Shown here: positions 17,926 to 25,933 of the stretch, in pieces
Layout: each line of letters starts with the position of its first letter
How positions within the stretch are numbered: position 1 is the stretch's first letter
Source of the DNA: Facklamia sp964471435
GTDB taxonomy: Bacteria > Bacillota > Bacilli > Lactobacillales > Aerococcaceae
Assembly: GCA_964471435.1 (NCBI GenBank)
Contig: CAYYGA010000002.1
Location: forward strand, 31,839-95,838
Direction of reading: 5' to 3'
Length of the DNA stretch: 64,000 nucleotides
Notes under the pieces: generated by a model
Seen by the model: only the letters and a program-made list of their open reading frames with translations
The model's database searches: none
What the model was told of the DNA's origin: nothing
Program-made: the position numbers and the translations under genes

Positions 17926-18927
17926 TTATTCCGGATTAATAATTTTGGCTAAAATTTCGTAAGCTTTGATTAACTGCTCGGTGGTTGGAATATAAGATAC
18001 CGCAATTAATTCGTCTGCTTGATATTTCTCTTGTATTTCCTGGTAAATTTCACGGGCCTGGTCGGGGTTGCCTTTGATGGCTATGCCCAATTGGCTTTCC
18101 AGATACAATTTTTCTGCTGAAGTTAAGTCTTTTTTAAAGTTTTTATTTGGCTGTGCGTAAGTGGTATCGCGGTCACCTTTGGCGGTTGCTAGAAAAGCCT
18201 GTTCAGCCGCCGTAAATAAATAATCACTTTCTTCTTCAGTTTCTGCTGTGTTTAAAAGTACGCCTAATATTAAGTAGGGTTCTTTTAAGCTGGCTGAAGG
18301 TTTAAAGTTTTCACGGTAAACTTCTAGCGATTCTTCAATTGATCCTGTGGCAAAGTGAGCCGCATAAGAATAAGGCAGGCCCAGTTCTGCGGCTACAGCT
18401 GCTGAGGTGGGAGAGGATCCTAAGACAAAAAGCGGTAGCTGGGTATCAATTGCCGGGTAGGCAATGACTTTCCCCTGCTCTTCTTGGGGGCCAAAATACC
18501 GGCGTAATTCTGCGATGGCTTTTTTAAAGCCTTCTTCAGTGTAGTCACCGCGGTAAATAATCCGGGCGGTTTCATGATCGGTTCCGGGAGCTCTTCCGAG
18601 TCCTAAGTCAACTCTTCCCGGATACAAATGTTCCAGTGTTCCGAAAGTTTCGGCTACTTGCAAAGTAGTATGGTTGGGAATCATAATTCCACCGGCCCCT
18701 ACTTTGATAGTCTTGGACTGTTGTAGAAAGTGTTGGATCATGGTTGTTGGGGATCCGGAGGTGACACCGGCAAAATTATGATGCTCCGCTACCCAGAATC
18801 GTTTATAACCAAACTCTTCTACCGCTTGTAGTAAGTCGGTTGCTCTTTGGATAGCTTCCTTAGGTGTCTCGCCTTCAAACCGGTTGACCAGATTCAAAAC
18901 CGATAAGTTGGGTGTTTTTTTCGGCAT
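17926..18927 (-). CDS. LLM-class (luciferase-like) flavin-dependent oxidoreductase
   Basis: A bacterial-luciferase-like TIM-barrel protein, 333 aa from the chosen ATG (MPKKTPNLSVLNLVN). Family features: FWVAEHHNFAGVTSGSP, GAGGIMIPNH, ETFGTLEHLYPGRVDLGLGRAPGTD, and LFVLGSSPTSAAVAAELGLPYSYAAHF. These resemble the MsnO8/YhbW-like subgroup, usually of unknown substrate. The upstream extension to 19017 is rejected because AAAGGAG stands six bases before 18927. It sits between rny and ymdB with its own likely promoter. Reaction and substrate cannot be told from sequence. Confidence 0.85.
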   Translation of the reverse strand: MPKKTPNLSVLNLVNRFEGETPKEAIQRATDLLQAVEEFGYKRFWVAEHHNFAGVTSGSPTTMIQHFLQQSKTIKVGAGGIMIPNHTTLQVAETFGTLEHLYPGRVDLGLGRAPGTDHETARIIYRGDYTEEGFKKAIAELRRYFGPQEEQGKVIAYPAIDTQLPLFVLGSSPTSAAVAAELGLPYSYAAHFATGSIEESLEVYRENFKPSASLKEPYLILGVLLNTAETEEESDYLFTAAEQAFLATAKGDRDTTYAQPNKNFKKDLTSAEKLYLESQLGIAIKGNPDQAREIYQEIQEKYQADELIAVSYIPTTEQLIKAYEILAKIINPE

Positions 18928-18988
18928 AAAATTCTCCTTTATTTTTTTCATGAGTTTTGCACGCTTTCTAAGCTGCAACAATACTGTT

Positions 18989-19017
18989 ATTTTAGCATTT
19001 ATCAGCAGAAATAGCAC
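18989..19017 (-). promoter_or_regulatory. Putative promoter of the LLM oxidoreductase gene
   Basis: TGC-TAAAAT extended -10 (18989-18997 on the minus strand). The -35 position at 17 bp spacing holds GTGCTA, a poor match. Lying between the rny terminator and the gene, it is the only candidate seen. Confidence 0.35.
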
Positions 19018-19100
19018 TAAAGGCTGAAAAGCTGTATCCAGTTGAGATGTAATTAAGCAAATAAGAGAGACAGGCAGGTTTAAATAACTCCTCTAGAAAG

Positions 19101-19128
19101 TAAAAACACAACATCCAAGGATGTTGTG
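19101..19128 (-). terminator. Intrinsic terminator after rny
   Basis: CACAACATC-CTTG-GATGTTGTG followed by TTTTTA on the minus strand, a perfect nine-pair stem seven bases after the rny stop. Together with the promoter at 20776-20804 it makes rny a single-gene unit. Confidence 0.9.
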
Positions 19129-19135
19129 CTTTGAA

Positions 19136-20695
19136 TTATTTTGCATACTCTATTGCTCTTGTTTCGCGAATTACCGTTACTTTAATATTGCCTGGATACT
19201 TCATTTCGGATTCGATGCGTTTTTTAATGTTACGAGCTAAAGCGACAGAATGAGCATCATTAATTTTATCCGGTGCTACAATTACCCGAACTTCCCGTCC
19301 AGCCTGGATAGCGTAAGATGTTTTTACCCCGTCAAAGCTGTTCGCAATTTCTTCCAACTGTTCTAAGCGACGAATATAATTTTCTAACGATTCACTACGT
19401 GCGCCCGGTCGAGCTGCTGATAAAGCATCGGCTGCAGCTACTAACTCAGCGATCATCGTGGTCGGCTTTGTATCTCCATGGTGAGAGGCAATAGCATTGA
19501 CAACTAGATCAGATTCGCCGTAGCGGTTGGCGATTTCTGCCCCGATTTCTACGTGCGATCCTTCAATTTCTTGATCCAATGCTTTTCCAATATCATGTAA
19601 CAAGCCGGCTCTTTTTGCGGTAGCAATGTCTTCTTTTAATTCCCCTGCCATAATTCCGGCAAGTTTTGCCACTTCAACTGAGTGCTTCAATACATTTTGT
19701 CCGTAAGAAGTACGGTAAGCTAATCTACCAAGAATTTTTATTAAATCAGGATGAATAGAATGTACTCCTACATCGAATACAGCTTCTTCTCCAATTTCAC
19801 GGATTTTTTCATCCATTTCTTTACGGGCCCGGTCCACCATTTCTTCTATTCTAGCTGGATGGATACGACCATCTTGAATCAGTTTTTCAAGCGCGTTTTT
19901 AGCAATTTCACGGCGGACTGGATCAAAGCCGCTTAGTACGACCGTTTCCGGTGTGTCATCAACAATTAAATCGACACCCGTTAAACTTTCTAAGGTACGG
20001 ATATTGCGTCCTTCCCGCCCGATAATACGACCTTTCATATCATCGTTTGGCAAGTGCACCACTGAAACCGAATTTTCGGTTACTAAATCAGTGGCTGAAC
20101 GTTGAATGGCTTGTAAAATAATATTTTTAGCATTCCGTTCTGCAGTATCACGTGCTCGTTGATCTGAATCCCGCACCATAATAGCGATTTCGTTAGTTAA
20201 TTCTCCTTCAGTTTCTTGAAGAATTTGTTTTTTCGCTTCATCACGGGACATCATTGCAACTTTTTCCAGTTCTTGACGCTGAGCATCGACTAATTCTTCA
20301 ACTTCAGCTTCTTTTGTAACCAATTGCTCTTGACGACTTAAATAATCTGACTCTTTGGATTCAAGCAATTCTTCACGTTTATCTAGATTGATACTCTTTT
20401 TATCGAGATTTTCTTCTTTTTGAATTAAACGATTTTCAAACCGTGTCGCTTCTTGACGACGGTCTTTTAACTCTTGCTCAATCTCATTTCGGTATTTTAT
20501 ATTTTCTTCCTTCGCTTCAAATAAAGCTTCACGTTTTAATGATTGTGCTTCTTTAATTGCATCATCGACGATAGCTTCAGCATTTGCGTTTGCTCCGCCC
20601 AATGTTTTTTCATCAGAAGTTTTCTTAATATAATATCCGATTAAAATACCAATAATTAAAGCAACGATAGCGAAGGCGATTGACATAAAGTCCAT
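19136..20695 (-). CDS. rny: Ribonuclease Y
   Basis: Membrane-anchored endoribonuclease that starts mRNA decay in Firmicutes. From the ATG at 20695 it is 519 aa, the usual length. An N-terminal transmembrane helix (about 5-24, IAFAIVALIIGILIGYYI) is followed by a long charged coiled coil (30-200), a KH domain (DDMKGRIIGREGRNIRTLE) and an HD domain (HSVEVAKLAGIMA, LLHDIGKA, ASHHGD). A GTG three codons upstream is not chosen because the GGAGG ribosome site overlaps it and sits correctly for the ATG. Single gene with its own strong promoter and terminator. Confidence 0.97.
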   Translation of the reverse strand: MDFMSIAFAIVALIIGILIGYYIKKTSDEKTLGGANANAEAIVDDAIKEAQSLKREALFEAKEENIKYRNEIEQELKDRRQEATRFENRLIQKEENLDKKSINLDKREELLESKESDYLSRQEQLVTKEAEVEELVDAQRQELEKVAMMSRDEAKKQILQETEGELTNEIAIMVRDSDQRARDTAERNAKNIILQAIQRSATDLVTENSVSVVHLPNDDMKGRIIGREGRNIRTLESLTGVDLIVDDTPETVVLSGFDPVRREIAKNALEKLIQDGRIHPARIEEMVDRARKEMDEKIREIGEEAVFDVGVHSIHPDLIKILGRLAYRTSYGQNVLKHSVEVAKLAGIMAGELKEDIATAKRAGLLHDIGKALDQEIEGSHVEIGAEIANRYGESDLVVNAIASHHGDTKPTTMIAELVAAADALSAARPGARSESLENYIRRLEQLEEIANSFDGVKTSYAIQAGREVRVIVAPDKINDAHSVALARNIKKRIESEMKYPGNIKVTVIRETRAIEYAK

Positions 20696-20755
20696 TAGAG
20701 TCACCTCCGTATCTATTTAAATTTTTTTATCATGTAGTAATATAAAACATAAAAA

Positions 20756-20769
20756 TGTGGTATTCCACA
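20756..20769 (-). promoter_or_regulatory. Small hairpin at the predicted 5' end of rny mRNA
   Basis: TGTGG-TATT-CCACA is a perfect five-pair stem with a four-base loop, followed by TTTTTATG on the minus strand. It starts about seven bases past the -10 box, that is, at the very 5' end of the predicted transcript. Such hairpins can stabilise mRNA; that role is inference. Confidence 0.5.
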
Positions 20770-20775
20770 AGTATA

Positions 20776-20804
20776 ATCATACTTTTAATAATGACAAGTG
20801 TCAA
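20776..20804 (-). promoter_or_regulatory. Near-consensus sigma-A promoter of rny
   Basis: TTGACA (20799-20804), exactly 17 bp, then TATGAT (20776-20781) on the minus strand. The -35 is a perfect match and the -10 matches five of six. It lies about 80 bases before the rny start codon, one of the best promoters in the window. Confidence 0.88.
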
Positions 20805-20952
20805 ATAGATAATCTTTTAACAGCAATATTTTCCGCTTATTTTCGGTCAAACAACTATAATAGTAAAGCCTTTTCATATAAAATTATTTTTTAAAAATGT
20901 TTTCAGCTAAATTGGGAAGTTACGATCAATTTATAAGAGAGGAGAAGTAGAC

Positions 20953-21139
20953 GGGCTGACTGCGACCGGTCAATCGGTTTCTAACTGTTTTATGGGCTGA
21001 TTCAAAAAGATCTGTCAGCTCATAACAGACCTACGGGCTGATTCAAAAAGATCTGTCAGCTCATAACACTCTTATGGGCTGATTCAAAAGAGGTTATCGG
21101 CGCAAAACACCCTTGTGGGCTGATTCAAAAATTTTGTCT
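20953..21139. repeat. Degenerate 41-bp tandem repeat, four and a half units
   Basis: Units start at 20953, 20994, 21035, 21076 and 21117, each beginning GGGCTGA. Units 2 and 3 are nearly identical over their first 33 bases; units 1 and 4 are diverged and the fifth is partial. Units 2-3 can pair GGGCTGA with TCAGCTC, and in unit 4 GCTGAT can pair with ATCGGC, so a small stem is kept although bases change. There are no spacers, so this is not a CRISPR array. Confidence 0.85.
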
Positions 21140-21181
21140 TTTATCAAACTGAAGCGTAGACCCTGTATAAGTCTTGAAAAC

Positions 21182-21222
21182 ATAAAAAAACACTCCTATA
21201 GATAGTCTCTATAGAAGTGTTT
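21182..21222 (-). terminator. Intrinsic terminator after recA
   Basis: ACACTTCTATAGA-GACTA-TCTATAGGAGTGT followed by seven T on the minus strand; the 13-bp stem has one G:U-type wobble. It lies about 55 bases past the recA stop. Confidence 0.9.
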
Positions 21223-21277
21223 AAAACTTAATTTTTTAGTGTGAAAGCTTATGGAGTGTCTGCCTTGTGATGAGGTT

Positions 21278-22330
21278 TTATTCCTCTTCTAAAGTTAAGA
21301 CTTCTGCTTCTTCTTTTACTGGTTTATCTTCAACCGGTTCTCCAATTTCAAAGTGAGCGCGAACTCTCTTCTCAACGTCTTCACGAATTTGTGGATTATC
21401 CAATAAAAATTGTTTAGCGGATTCTCGTCCCTGTCCGATTCTTTCTTCTTTATAAGAATACCAGGAACCTGCTTTATTAATCACATCAATATCAGAAGCC
21501 ATATCTACAAGTTCTCCTACTTGAGAGATACCTTCTCCATAAATAATATCAACGATAGCTTCTTTGAAAGGTGGAGCTACCTTGTTTTTAACGACTTTAA
21601 TTCTAGTACGGTTACCAAATGCTTCCCCGCCTTGTTTTAATGTTTCAATCCGGCGTACTTCTAAACGAACTGAGGAATAGAATTTTAAAGCTCTTCCCCC
21701 TGGAGTCGTTTCCGGGTTACCAAACATTACTCCGATTTTTTCACGAATTTGGTTGATAAAGAAAGCAATTGTTTTTGTTTTGTTTACTGATCCTGAAAGT
21801 TTACGCATTGCCTGGGACATTAAACGAGCCTGTAAGCCCATATGGCTGTCTCCCATTTCGCCTTCAATTTCAGCGCGGGGTACTAAAGCTGCAACCGAGT
21901 CGACTACTACAATATCAATCGCTCCGGATGAAACTAAAGCATCAGCAATTTCAAGTCCCTGCTCACCTGTATCAGGTTGGGATAGTAATAAATTATCTAC
22001 ATCAACGCCTAATTTAGCTGCATAGGCCGGATCTAAAGCATGCTCAGCATCAATAAATGCTGCCAGGCCCCCTTGTTTTTGAACTTCTGCAATGGCATGA
22101 AGGGCTACCGTTGTTTTACCTGATGATTCAGGACCATATACTTCGATAATTCTTCCACGCGGATAACCGCCTACACCTAAAGCGACATCAAGGGCTAAGG
22201 AACCAGATGATACGGTAGCAACTGCTGTATTTGTTTGGTCGCCCATACGCATGATAGCACCTTTACCATGATTTTTTTCTATACTTTTTAAAGCTTGATC
22301 TAAAGCTTTTTGTCTATTTTCATCTACCAT
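21278..22330 (-). CDS. recA: Recombinase RecA
   Basis: Strand-exchange protein and co-protease for LexA in the SOS response; 350 aa. Walker A is GPESSGKTT (66-74). Other family marks include IDAEHALDPAYAAKLGVD, LLLSQPDTGEQGLEI, VVDSVAALVPRAEIEGEMGD, and MRKLSGSVNKTKTIAFFINQ with loop 2 (GVMFGNPETTPGGRALKF). The C-terminal tail is acidic (ends EEAEVLTLEEE), as usual. GAGGAAGAAA precedes the ATG. It follows cinA but has its own promoter, a LexA box upstream, and a terminator. Confidence 0.98.
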   Translation of the reverse strand: MVDENRQKALDQALKSIEKNHGKGAIMRMGDQTNTAVATVSSGSLALDVALGVGGYPRGRIIEVYGPESSGKTTVALHAIAEVQKQGGLAAFIDAEHALDPAYAAKLGVDVDNLLLSQPDTGEQGLEIADALVSSGAIDIVVVDSVAALVPRAEIEGEMGDSHMGLQARLMSQAMRKLSGSVNKTKTIAFFINQIREKIGVMFGNPETTPGGRALKFYSSVRLEVRRIETLKQGGEAFGNRTRIKVVKNKVAPPFKEAIVDIIYGEGISQVGELVDMASDIDVINKAGSWYSYKEERIGQGRESAKQFLLDNPQIREDVEKRVRAHFEIGEPVEDKPVKEEAEVLTLEEE

Positions 22331-22357
22331 TTTCTTCCTCCGTTCTTACTCTTAATT

Positions 22358-22386
22358 AGTTTAACAGTTTGCAGTATGAAATACAA
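22358..22386 (-). promoter_or_regulatory. recA promoter
   Basis: TTGTAT (22381-22386), 17 bp, TAAACT (22358-22363) on the minus strand, in the cinA-recA gap. It lies about 30 bases before the recA ATG and just downstream of a LexA box. Confidence 0.65.
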
Positions 22387-22394
22387 GCTTTTTA

Positions 22395-22408
22395 CGAACA
22401 TTTGTTCT
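22395..22408 (-). promoter_or_regulatory. LexA (DinR) operator upstream of recA
   Basis: CGAAC-ATTT-GTTCT on the plus strand contains the exact Gram-positive Cheo-box core GAAC-N4-GTTC (22396-22407). It lies nine bases upstream of the recA -35 box. recA is a standard member of the LexA regulon in Firmicutes, so damage induction is the expected behaviour. Confidence 0.85.
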
Positions 22409-22416
22409 ATTATTTT

Positions 22417-23757
22417 TTATAAAAAATTACTTGCCTGCAGTTTATTTTTCAACATATTTAAGGCATGGTTTTTTGCTAATTGGGTTACTATATAGCGGGG
22501 TTTGTTTTCAAAGTTGAACTTCCGTACCTGATATTCCACATGAAAATCATCCGCTATTTTTTCAATAGTTTTAGTGGTGTTTTCCATTTCATTGTTCTGG
22601 TTTTTTTCTAAACGGCAGGCAAGTGCAATATAAACTTCTCCTGCCGGGTGGCCTTCATCAGGTCCGGGCCCCGCCACACCGGTTAGAGCCAGGGCATAAT
22701 CAGTTTCTGCATTTAAAATAGCCCCCTTGGCCATAGCCAGAGCACATTCCTTGCTGTACTGTGAGTATTTTTCAAGGAGCAAAGAATCGATTCCCAATAA
22801 AGACAATTTAGCGTCTAATTGGTAAGTAACAAAGCCGCCGTATACCACTTTGGAAGCTCCAGGAATCTTAGTCAGGGAATTAACTACTAAGCCCCCGGTA
22901 ATACTTTCAGCAGTGGTAACTTTTTTATTTCGCCGGGTCAATAATTCCACCACATATTTTTCAACACTGGCTTCCTGGCCATAGCCGATAAAATACTCAC
23001 TTAATTCTTCGACTATCTTTTCCGCTACGGTTTGATTCAACTGGTCGACTTCTGCCTGGTTGTCGCCACTGGCTGTTAAGCGGATGCCTACCTTCATCGG
23101 CTGGGCGTATACTGCAATCGAAGGATTATCCTGTTTATCTAGGAAGTCCGAAATTTTAGAGCTTAACTGCGATTCGCCGATTCCTGTAAAACTTAAATAT
23201 AAAGAATCAATCACCGGCAGATCAGAATATTGGTGAATTAAATAATCGATAACACTTTCCCGCATCATGTGTTCCATTTCAAAAGGCGGCCCCGGCAGCA
23301 GAATAAAAGTTTGATCCAGTTGGTCCGGTCTTCTTTGAGTGTAAGCCAGCCCTGAGGCTAAGCCTACTTGATTAATAAAACTAGTGGCATTTTTGAAGGT
23401 GACGGCCTGACGGTAATCGCCTTCTGATACAGGGCGGTCTTCCTTTTTAAAATAATTAACAATCTGCTGCCATTGATCTTGGTCGAGTGTTAATTCCTGG
23501 TCTAGATAATCCGCTAAAACTTCTTTAGTTATATCATCAGGGGTCGGACCCAGACCTCCGCTGATTAAAATGATATCCGAGCGGGAAGCTGCTAAATTAA
23601 AGGCATCTTTCATTCTGTCCGGGTTATCCCCGACCACTTGTTGATAGTAAATCCCAATTCCGATTGATAATAATTCCTTGGCAATAAAAGATGTGTTGGT
23701 ATTAATGGTGTCGCCCATTAATAATTCAGTGCCGACAGCAATTATTTCCGCTTTCAA
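22417..23757 (-). CDS. cinA: CinA: competence/damage-inducible protein, nicotinamide-nucleotide amidase
   Basis: Two-domain CinA, 446 aa. The N-terminal MoaB/MogA-like domain (about 1-170) shows EIIAVGTELLMGDTINTN and LISGGLGPTPDDITKE. The C-terminal PncC-type amidase domain (about 265-425) has TTAESITGGLVVNSLTKIPGASKVVYGGFVTY and ALTGVAGPGPDEGHPAGEVYIA, which recycles nicotinamide mononucleotide. The start is TTG: GGGAGGAATTCT stands directly before it and the family begins MKAEIIAVGTELL. It is some 30 aa longer than Bacillus CinA. pgsA upstream and recA downstream is the standard neighbourhood. Confidence 0.94.
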   Translation of the reverse strand: MKAEIIAVGTELLMGDTINTNTSFIAKELLSIGIGIYYQQVVGDNPDRMKDAFNLAASRSDIILISGGLGPTPDDITKEVLADYLDQELTLDQDQWQQIVNYFKKEDRPVSEGDYRQAVTFKNATSFINQVGLASGLAYTQRRPDQLDQTFILLPGPPFEMEHMMRESVIDYLIHQYSDLPVIDSLYLSFTGIGESQLSSKISDFLDKQDNPSIAVYAQPMKVGIRLTASGDNQAEVDQLNQTVAEKIVEELSEYFIGYGQEASVEKYVVELLTRRNKKVTTAESITGGLVVNSLTKIPGASKVVYGGFVTYQLDAKLSLLGIDSLLLEKYSQYSKECALAMAKGAILNAETDYALALTGVAGPGPDEGHPAGEVYIALACRLEKNQNNEMENTTKTIEKIADDFHVEYQVRKFNFENKPRYIVTQLAKNHALNMLKNKLQASNFL

Positions 23758-24142
23758 AGAATTCCTCCCTCATAAATAAATACACTTAATTTAATAAATA
23801 GTTCTTTTATATTTTAAATAGATAATACATTTTTGTCCAAAAAAAGGTTCTATACAGTAAACTCCACACAATAAACCATAAAAAATGGGGCTGCGTTTTA
23901 AATCTGATATAAGTTTGATACTATAATTTAAACCTTCTACAATTTGATTGCATAATTTTTAAACTGAAATCTGCAATAAAAAAAATCTTTTATCACCGCA
24001 CTTAGCCACTTTCTAACAGATGAAGTCTGGAAACTCCGAACAAGGGAGGAGTTGGAAGACGTTAGAAGTCACGGTAATAAAAGATTTTATTTTTCTGTAA
24101 GTTTGATTTTCTAAAACTACTTATAATATATCCTCAAAAATT
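23758..24142. other. pgsA-cinA intergenic region
   Basis: These 385 bases hold the nested hairpin element (23978-24101) and AT-rich sequence upstream of cinA. A possible cinA promoter, TTGGAC-18 bp-TAAAAT on the minus strand near 23815-23845, is weak. No ORF is credible. Confidence 0.75.
23978..24101 (-). repeat. Nested long-hairpin intergenic element downstream of pgsA
   Basis: Outer arms 23981-23998 and 24072-24089 match over 16 of 18 bases. Inner arms are 24011-24017 with 24061-24067 (seven pairs), 24025-24028 with 24057-24060, and 24032-24037 with 24048-24053, with a ten-base apical loop. One of the two outer mismatches becomes a G:U pair only in the minus-strand transcript. On that strand the structure ends in a run of eight T, so it could terminate pgsA transcription. 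The right edge recurs beside the 14287-14386 gap. Confidence 0.7.
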
Positions 24143-24724
24143 TTATACTGCATCTTTAAAGATATAACGTGCCTGGTAAAAATAATCCCATCCTGAATAA
24201 ACAGTAAAAATTAAACAAATAATCAAGAGTATATCTGCTATCGGAATGCCAAGGGCTTTAAATCCGATATCATTCCATAAGTAAAAGACGATCGCAAACA
24301 TCTGGGTAAAAGTTTTAATTTTACCGGGCAGAGCGGCTGCTAAAACTTGTCCGTCCTGACGTGCTAAAAGCACTCGTAAACCTGTGACTAAAAGTTCACG
24401 GGATATAATTATAATTGCCATCCAGCCTGCAATCATATTCAGTTCCACTAACATAATCAAGGCTGCGGCTACTAACAGTTTGTCAGCCATGGGATCGGCA
24501 AAAACACCAAACTGGGTGACTAAATTATATTTACGGGCTAGGTAGCCGTCTAAATAATCTGTAAAAGATGCCACAGCAAAAATTAAACCGGCCCAGAAGT
24601 GCTGCCATAATATTTCCGTCCCTAAAATCTGAAAGCTGCCCCAGGTTAAATTGAGGGTTAACAAAAGCACAAATACAGGGATCATAATAATACGAAAAAC
24701 AGTTAACTTGTTAGCTATATTCAT
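24143..24724 (-). CDS. pgsA: CDP-diacylglycerol-glycerol-3-phosphate 3-phosphatidyltransferase
   Basis: Makes phosphatidylglycerol phosphate, the committed step to anionic membrane phospholipid. The 193 aa integral membrane protein has the complete CDP-alcohol phosphotransferase motif: Asp56-x2-Asp59-Gly60-x2-Ala63-Arg64-x8-Gly73-x3-Asp77-x3-Asp81 (DYLDGYLAR and FGVFADPMAD). About five to six hydrophobic segments surround it. GGAGAAG precedes the ATG. It is 18 bases downstream of the RodZ-like gene and followed, after a terminator-like hairpin, by cinA. Confidence 0.96.
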   Translation of the reverse strand: MNIANKLTVFRIIMIPVFVLLLTLNLTWGSFQILGTEILWQHFWAGLIFAVASFTDYLDGYLARKYNLVTQFGVFADPMADKLLVAAALIMLVELNMIAGWMAIIIISRELLVTGLRVLLARQDGQVLAAALPGKIKTFTQMFAIVFYLWNDIGFKALGIPIADILLIICLIFTVYSGWDYFYQARYIFKDAV

Positions 24725-24742
24725 TTATTCTTCTCCACTATC

Positions 24743-25765
24743 CTATTCCGGTGCATAAACAGCCGGCCCTTGGAATTCAGTTTCCTCAGTTTCTTCGACC
24801 GTTTCAGCCGTCTCATTGTCAGTTGGTAAAGTTAATTCCTGTCTTCCCTCAGATGCTTCCGGATTGACCAGTATTAAAATGGTATAGGGTACAGCTGGAT
24901 CGACTTCAACCTCTTCACCATTGATAGTAAACACGCCGCCTTCCGGATAACCCATTTCTAAACGGATTTCCTGAGTGTCGGGAGCTACATCAGAATACTC
25001 ATAGCTTTCATCTTGCAGAACGGTTTGATCAACTGTTAAATTGCCGTCCTCATAGATTCCCAACCAGACAAAATTACTAGCTTCAAGTCCAAATTCATAG
25101 TTAGATAGCGGTCCTTCCAATTGATAAACAGCTTCAGTTCCTGGTTCAGATACAAGAGTTACTAGCTGGTTGCCTACCTGAATTTGATTTTCAGCCAAGG
25201 CTGGTGTCTCTTCTTCTGTTGTTTCTGCTACATCCGTTTCATCCGCTTCATCTGATTCAGGCATAACTGAACTTGGTTCTACAGATTCAACGACACTTTG
25301 AGTCTGCTGAACAGTTTCTTGCGGTGCCGGTTCATCGGACTGGGAAAGTTCATTAATAGCCATAAAAAGAATTAAAATAATTAATAAAATAATACCAGTT
25401 AAAATAATTAATGGTATATAAGAAATGAAAGTTTCAACGCTGCTTTCTTCTCCTGAGTGCCGTGTGGCCAGCCTGCTTGGGAGGGGTTCTTCATCTTTTG
25501 AATTCTCATAATCCATAGAAGACTCATTTTGAACTTCCAACTCATCCGCGTATTCAACTAATAATTGATCGCCGTCCAAGCCAACCATGTCTCCATATTG
25601 TTTTACAAAAGCACGGATATAAAAAGTCCCCGGAATTTCATCATAGTTTCCTTCTTCCAAGGCCTGCAAATATTTTTTTTGGATTTTGGTCATTTGTTGT
25701 AAAGTATTTAAAGTGTAACCTTTATTTACACGCGCTTCTCTTAAACGTGTACCTAATTCGCTCAT
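24743..25765 (-). CDS. rodZ: RodZ-like membrane-anchored HTH protein (YmfM family)
   Basis: A 340 aa protein with RodZ architecture. An N-terminal Cro/CI-like helix-turn-helix (LGTRLREARVNKGYTL to FYIRAFVKQYGDMVGLD, about 3-65) is followed by an acidic cytoplasmic linker, one transmembrane helix (about 114-137), an extracellular Glu/Ser/Thr-rich linker, and a C-terminal beta domain of the DUF4115 type. In rod-shaped cells RodZ links MreB to the wall machinery; a role in this organism is inferred only. I moved the start to 25765 because AAGGGAG lies eight bases before that ATG. The rodZ-pgsA-cinA-recA order is typical. Confidence 0.85.
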   Translation of the reverse strand: MSELGTRLREARVNKGYTLNTLQQMTKIQKKYLQALEEGNYDEIPGTFYIRAFVKQYGDMVGLDGDQLLVEYADELEVQNESSMDYENSKDEEPLPSRLATRHSGEESSVETFISYIPLIILTGIILLIILILFMAINELSQSDEPAPQETVQQTQSVVESVEPSSVMPESDEADETDVAETTEEETPALAENQIQVGNQLVTLVSEPGTEAVYQLEGPLSNYEFGLEASNFVWLGIYEDGNLTVDQTVLQDESYEYSDVAPDTQEIRLEMGYPEGGVFTINGEEVEVDPAVPYTILILVNPEASEGRQELTLPTDNETAETVEETEETEFQGPAVYAPE

Positions 25766-25865
25766 AGTTATAACTCCCTTATTAATCAACAGTCATCTGT
25801 AATTATAGCATATAAAAATAATAATTTACTATAGAATAACAGAAGGCTGAAAAAAATTGTGCTTT

Positions 25866-25926
25866 TAAAAAACAGCAATCAAGTTAAGACAGGACTCGGT
25901 AAGCTGAGGTCTGGTTAACTTGATTG
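25866..25926 (-). terminator. Terminator after ftsY
   Basis: CAATCAAGTTAA (25876-25887) and TTAACTTGATTG (25915-25926) are perfect 12-bp arms; the 27 bases between them can pair further. On the minus strand the stem is followed by CTGTTTTTT. It lies eight bases past the ftsY stop. Confidence 0.88.
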
Positions 25927-25933
25927 TATTTTG

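Larger units (their letters stand above)
20696..21277. other. recA-rny intergenic region with promoter, tandem repeats and terminator
   Basis: This 582-base stretch holds, in minus-strand reading order, the recA terminator, a 41-bp tandem repeat array, an AT-rich segment with no feature I recognise, the rny promoter and a 5'-end hairpin. No credible ORF is present. Confidence 0.85.

Noticed and set aside
20953..21139. CRISPR array
   Set aside because: The repeats are directly adjacent with no spacers, and no cas gene is present.
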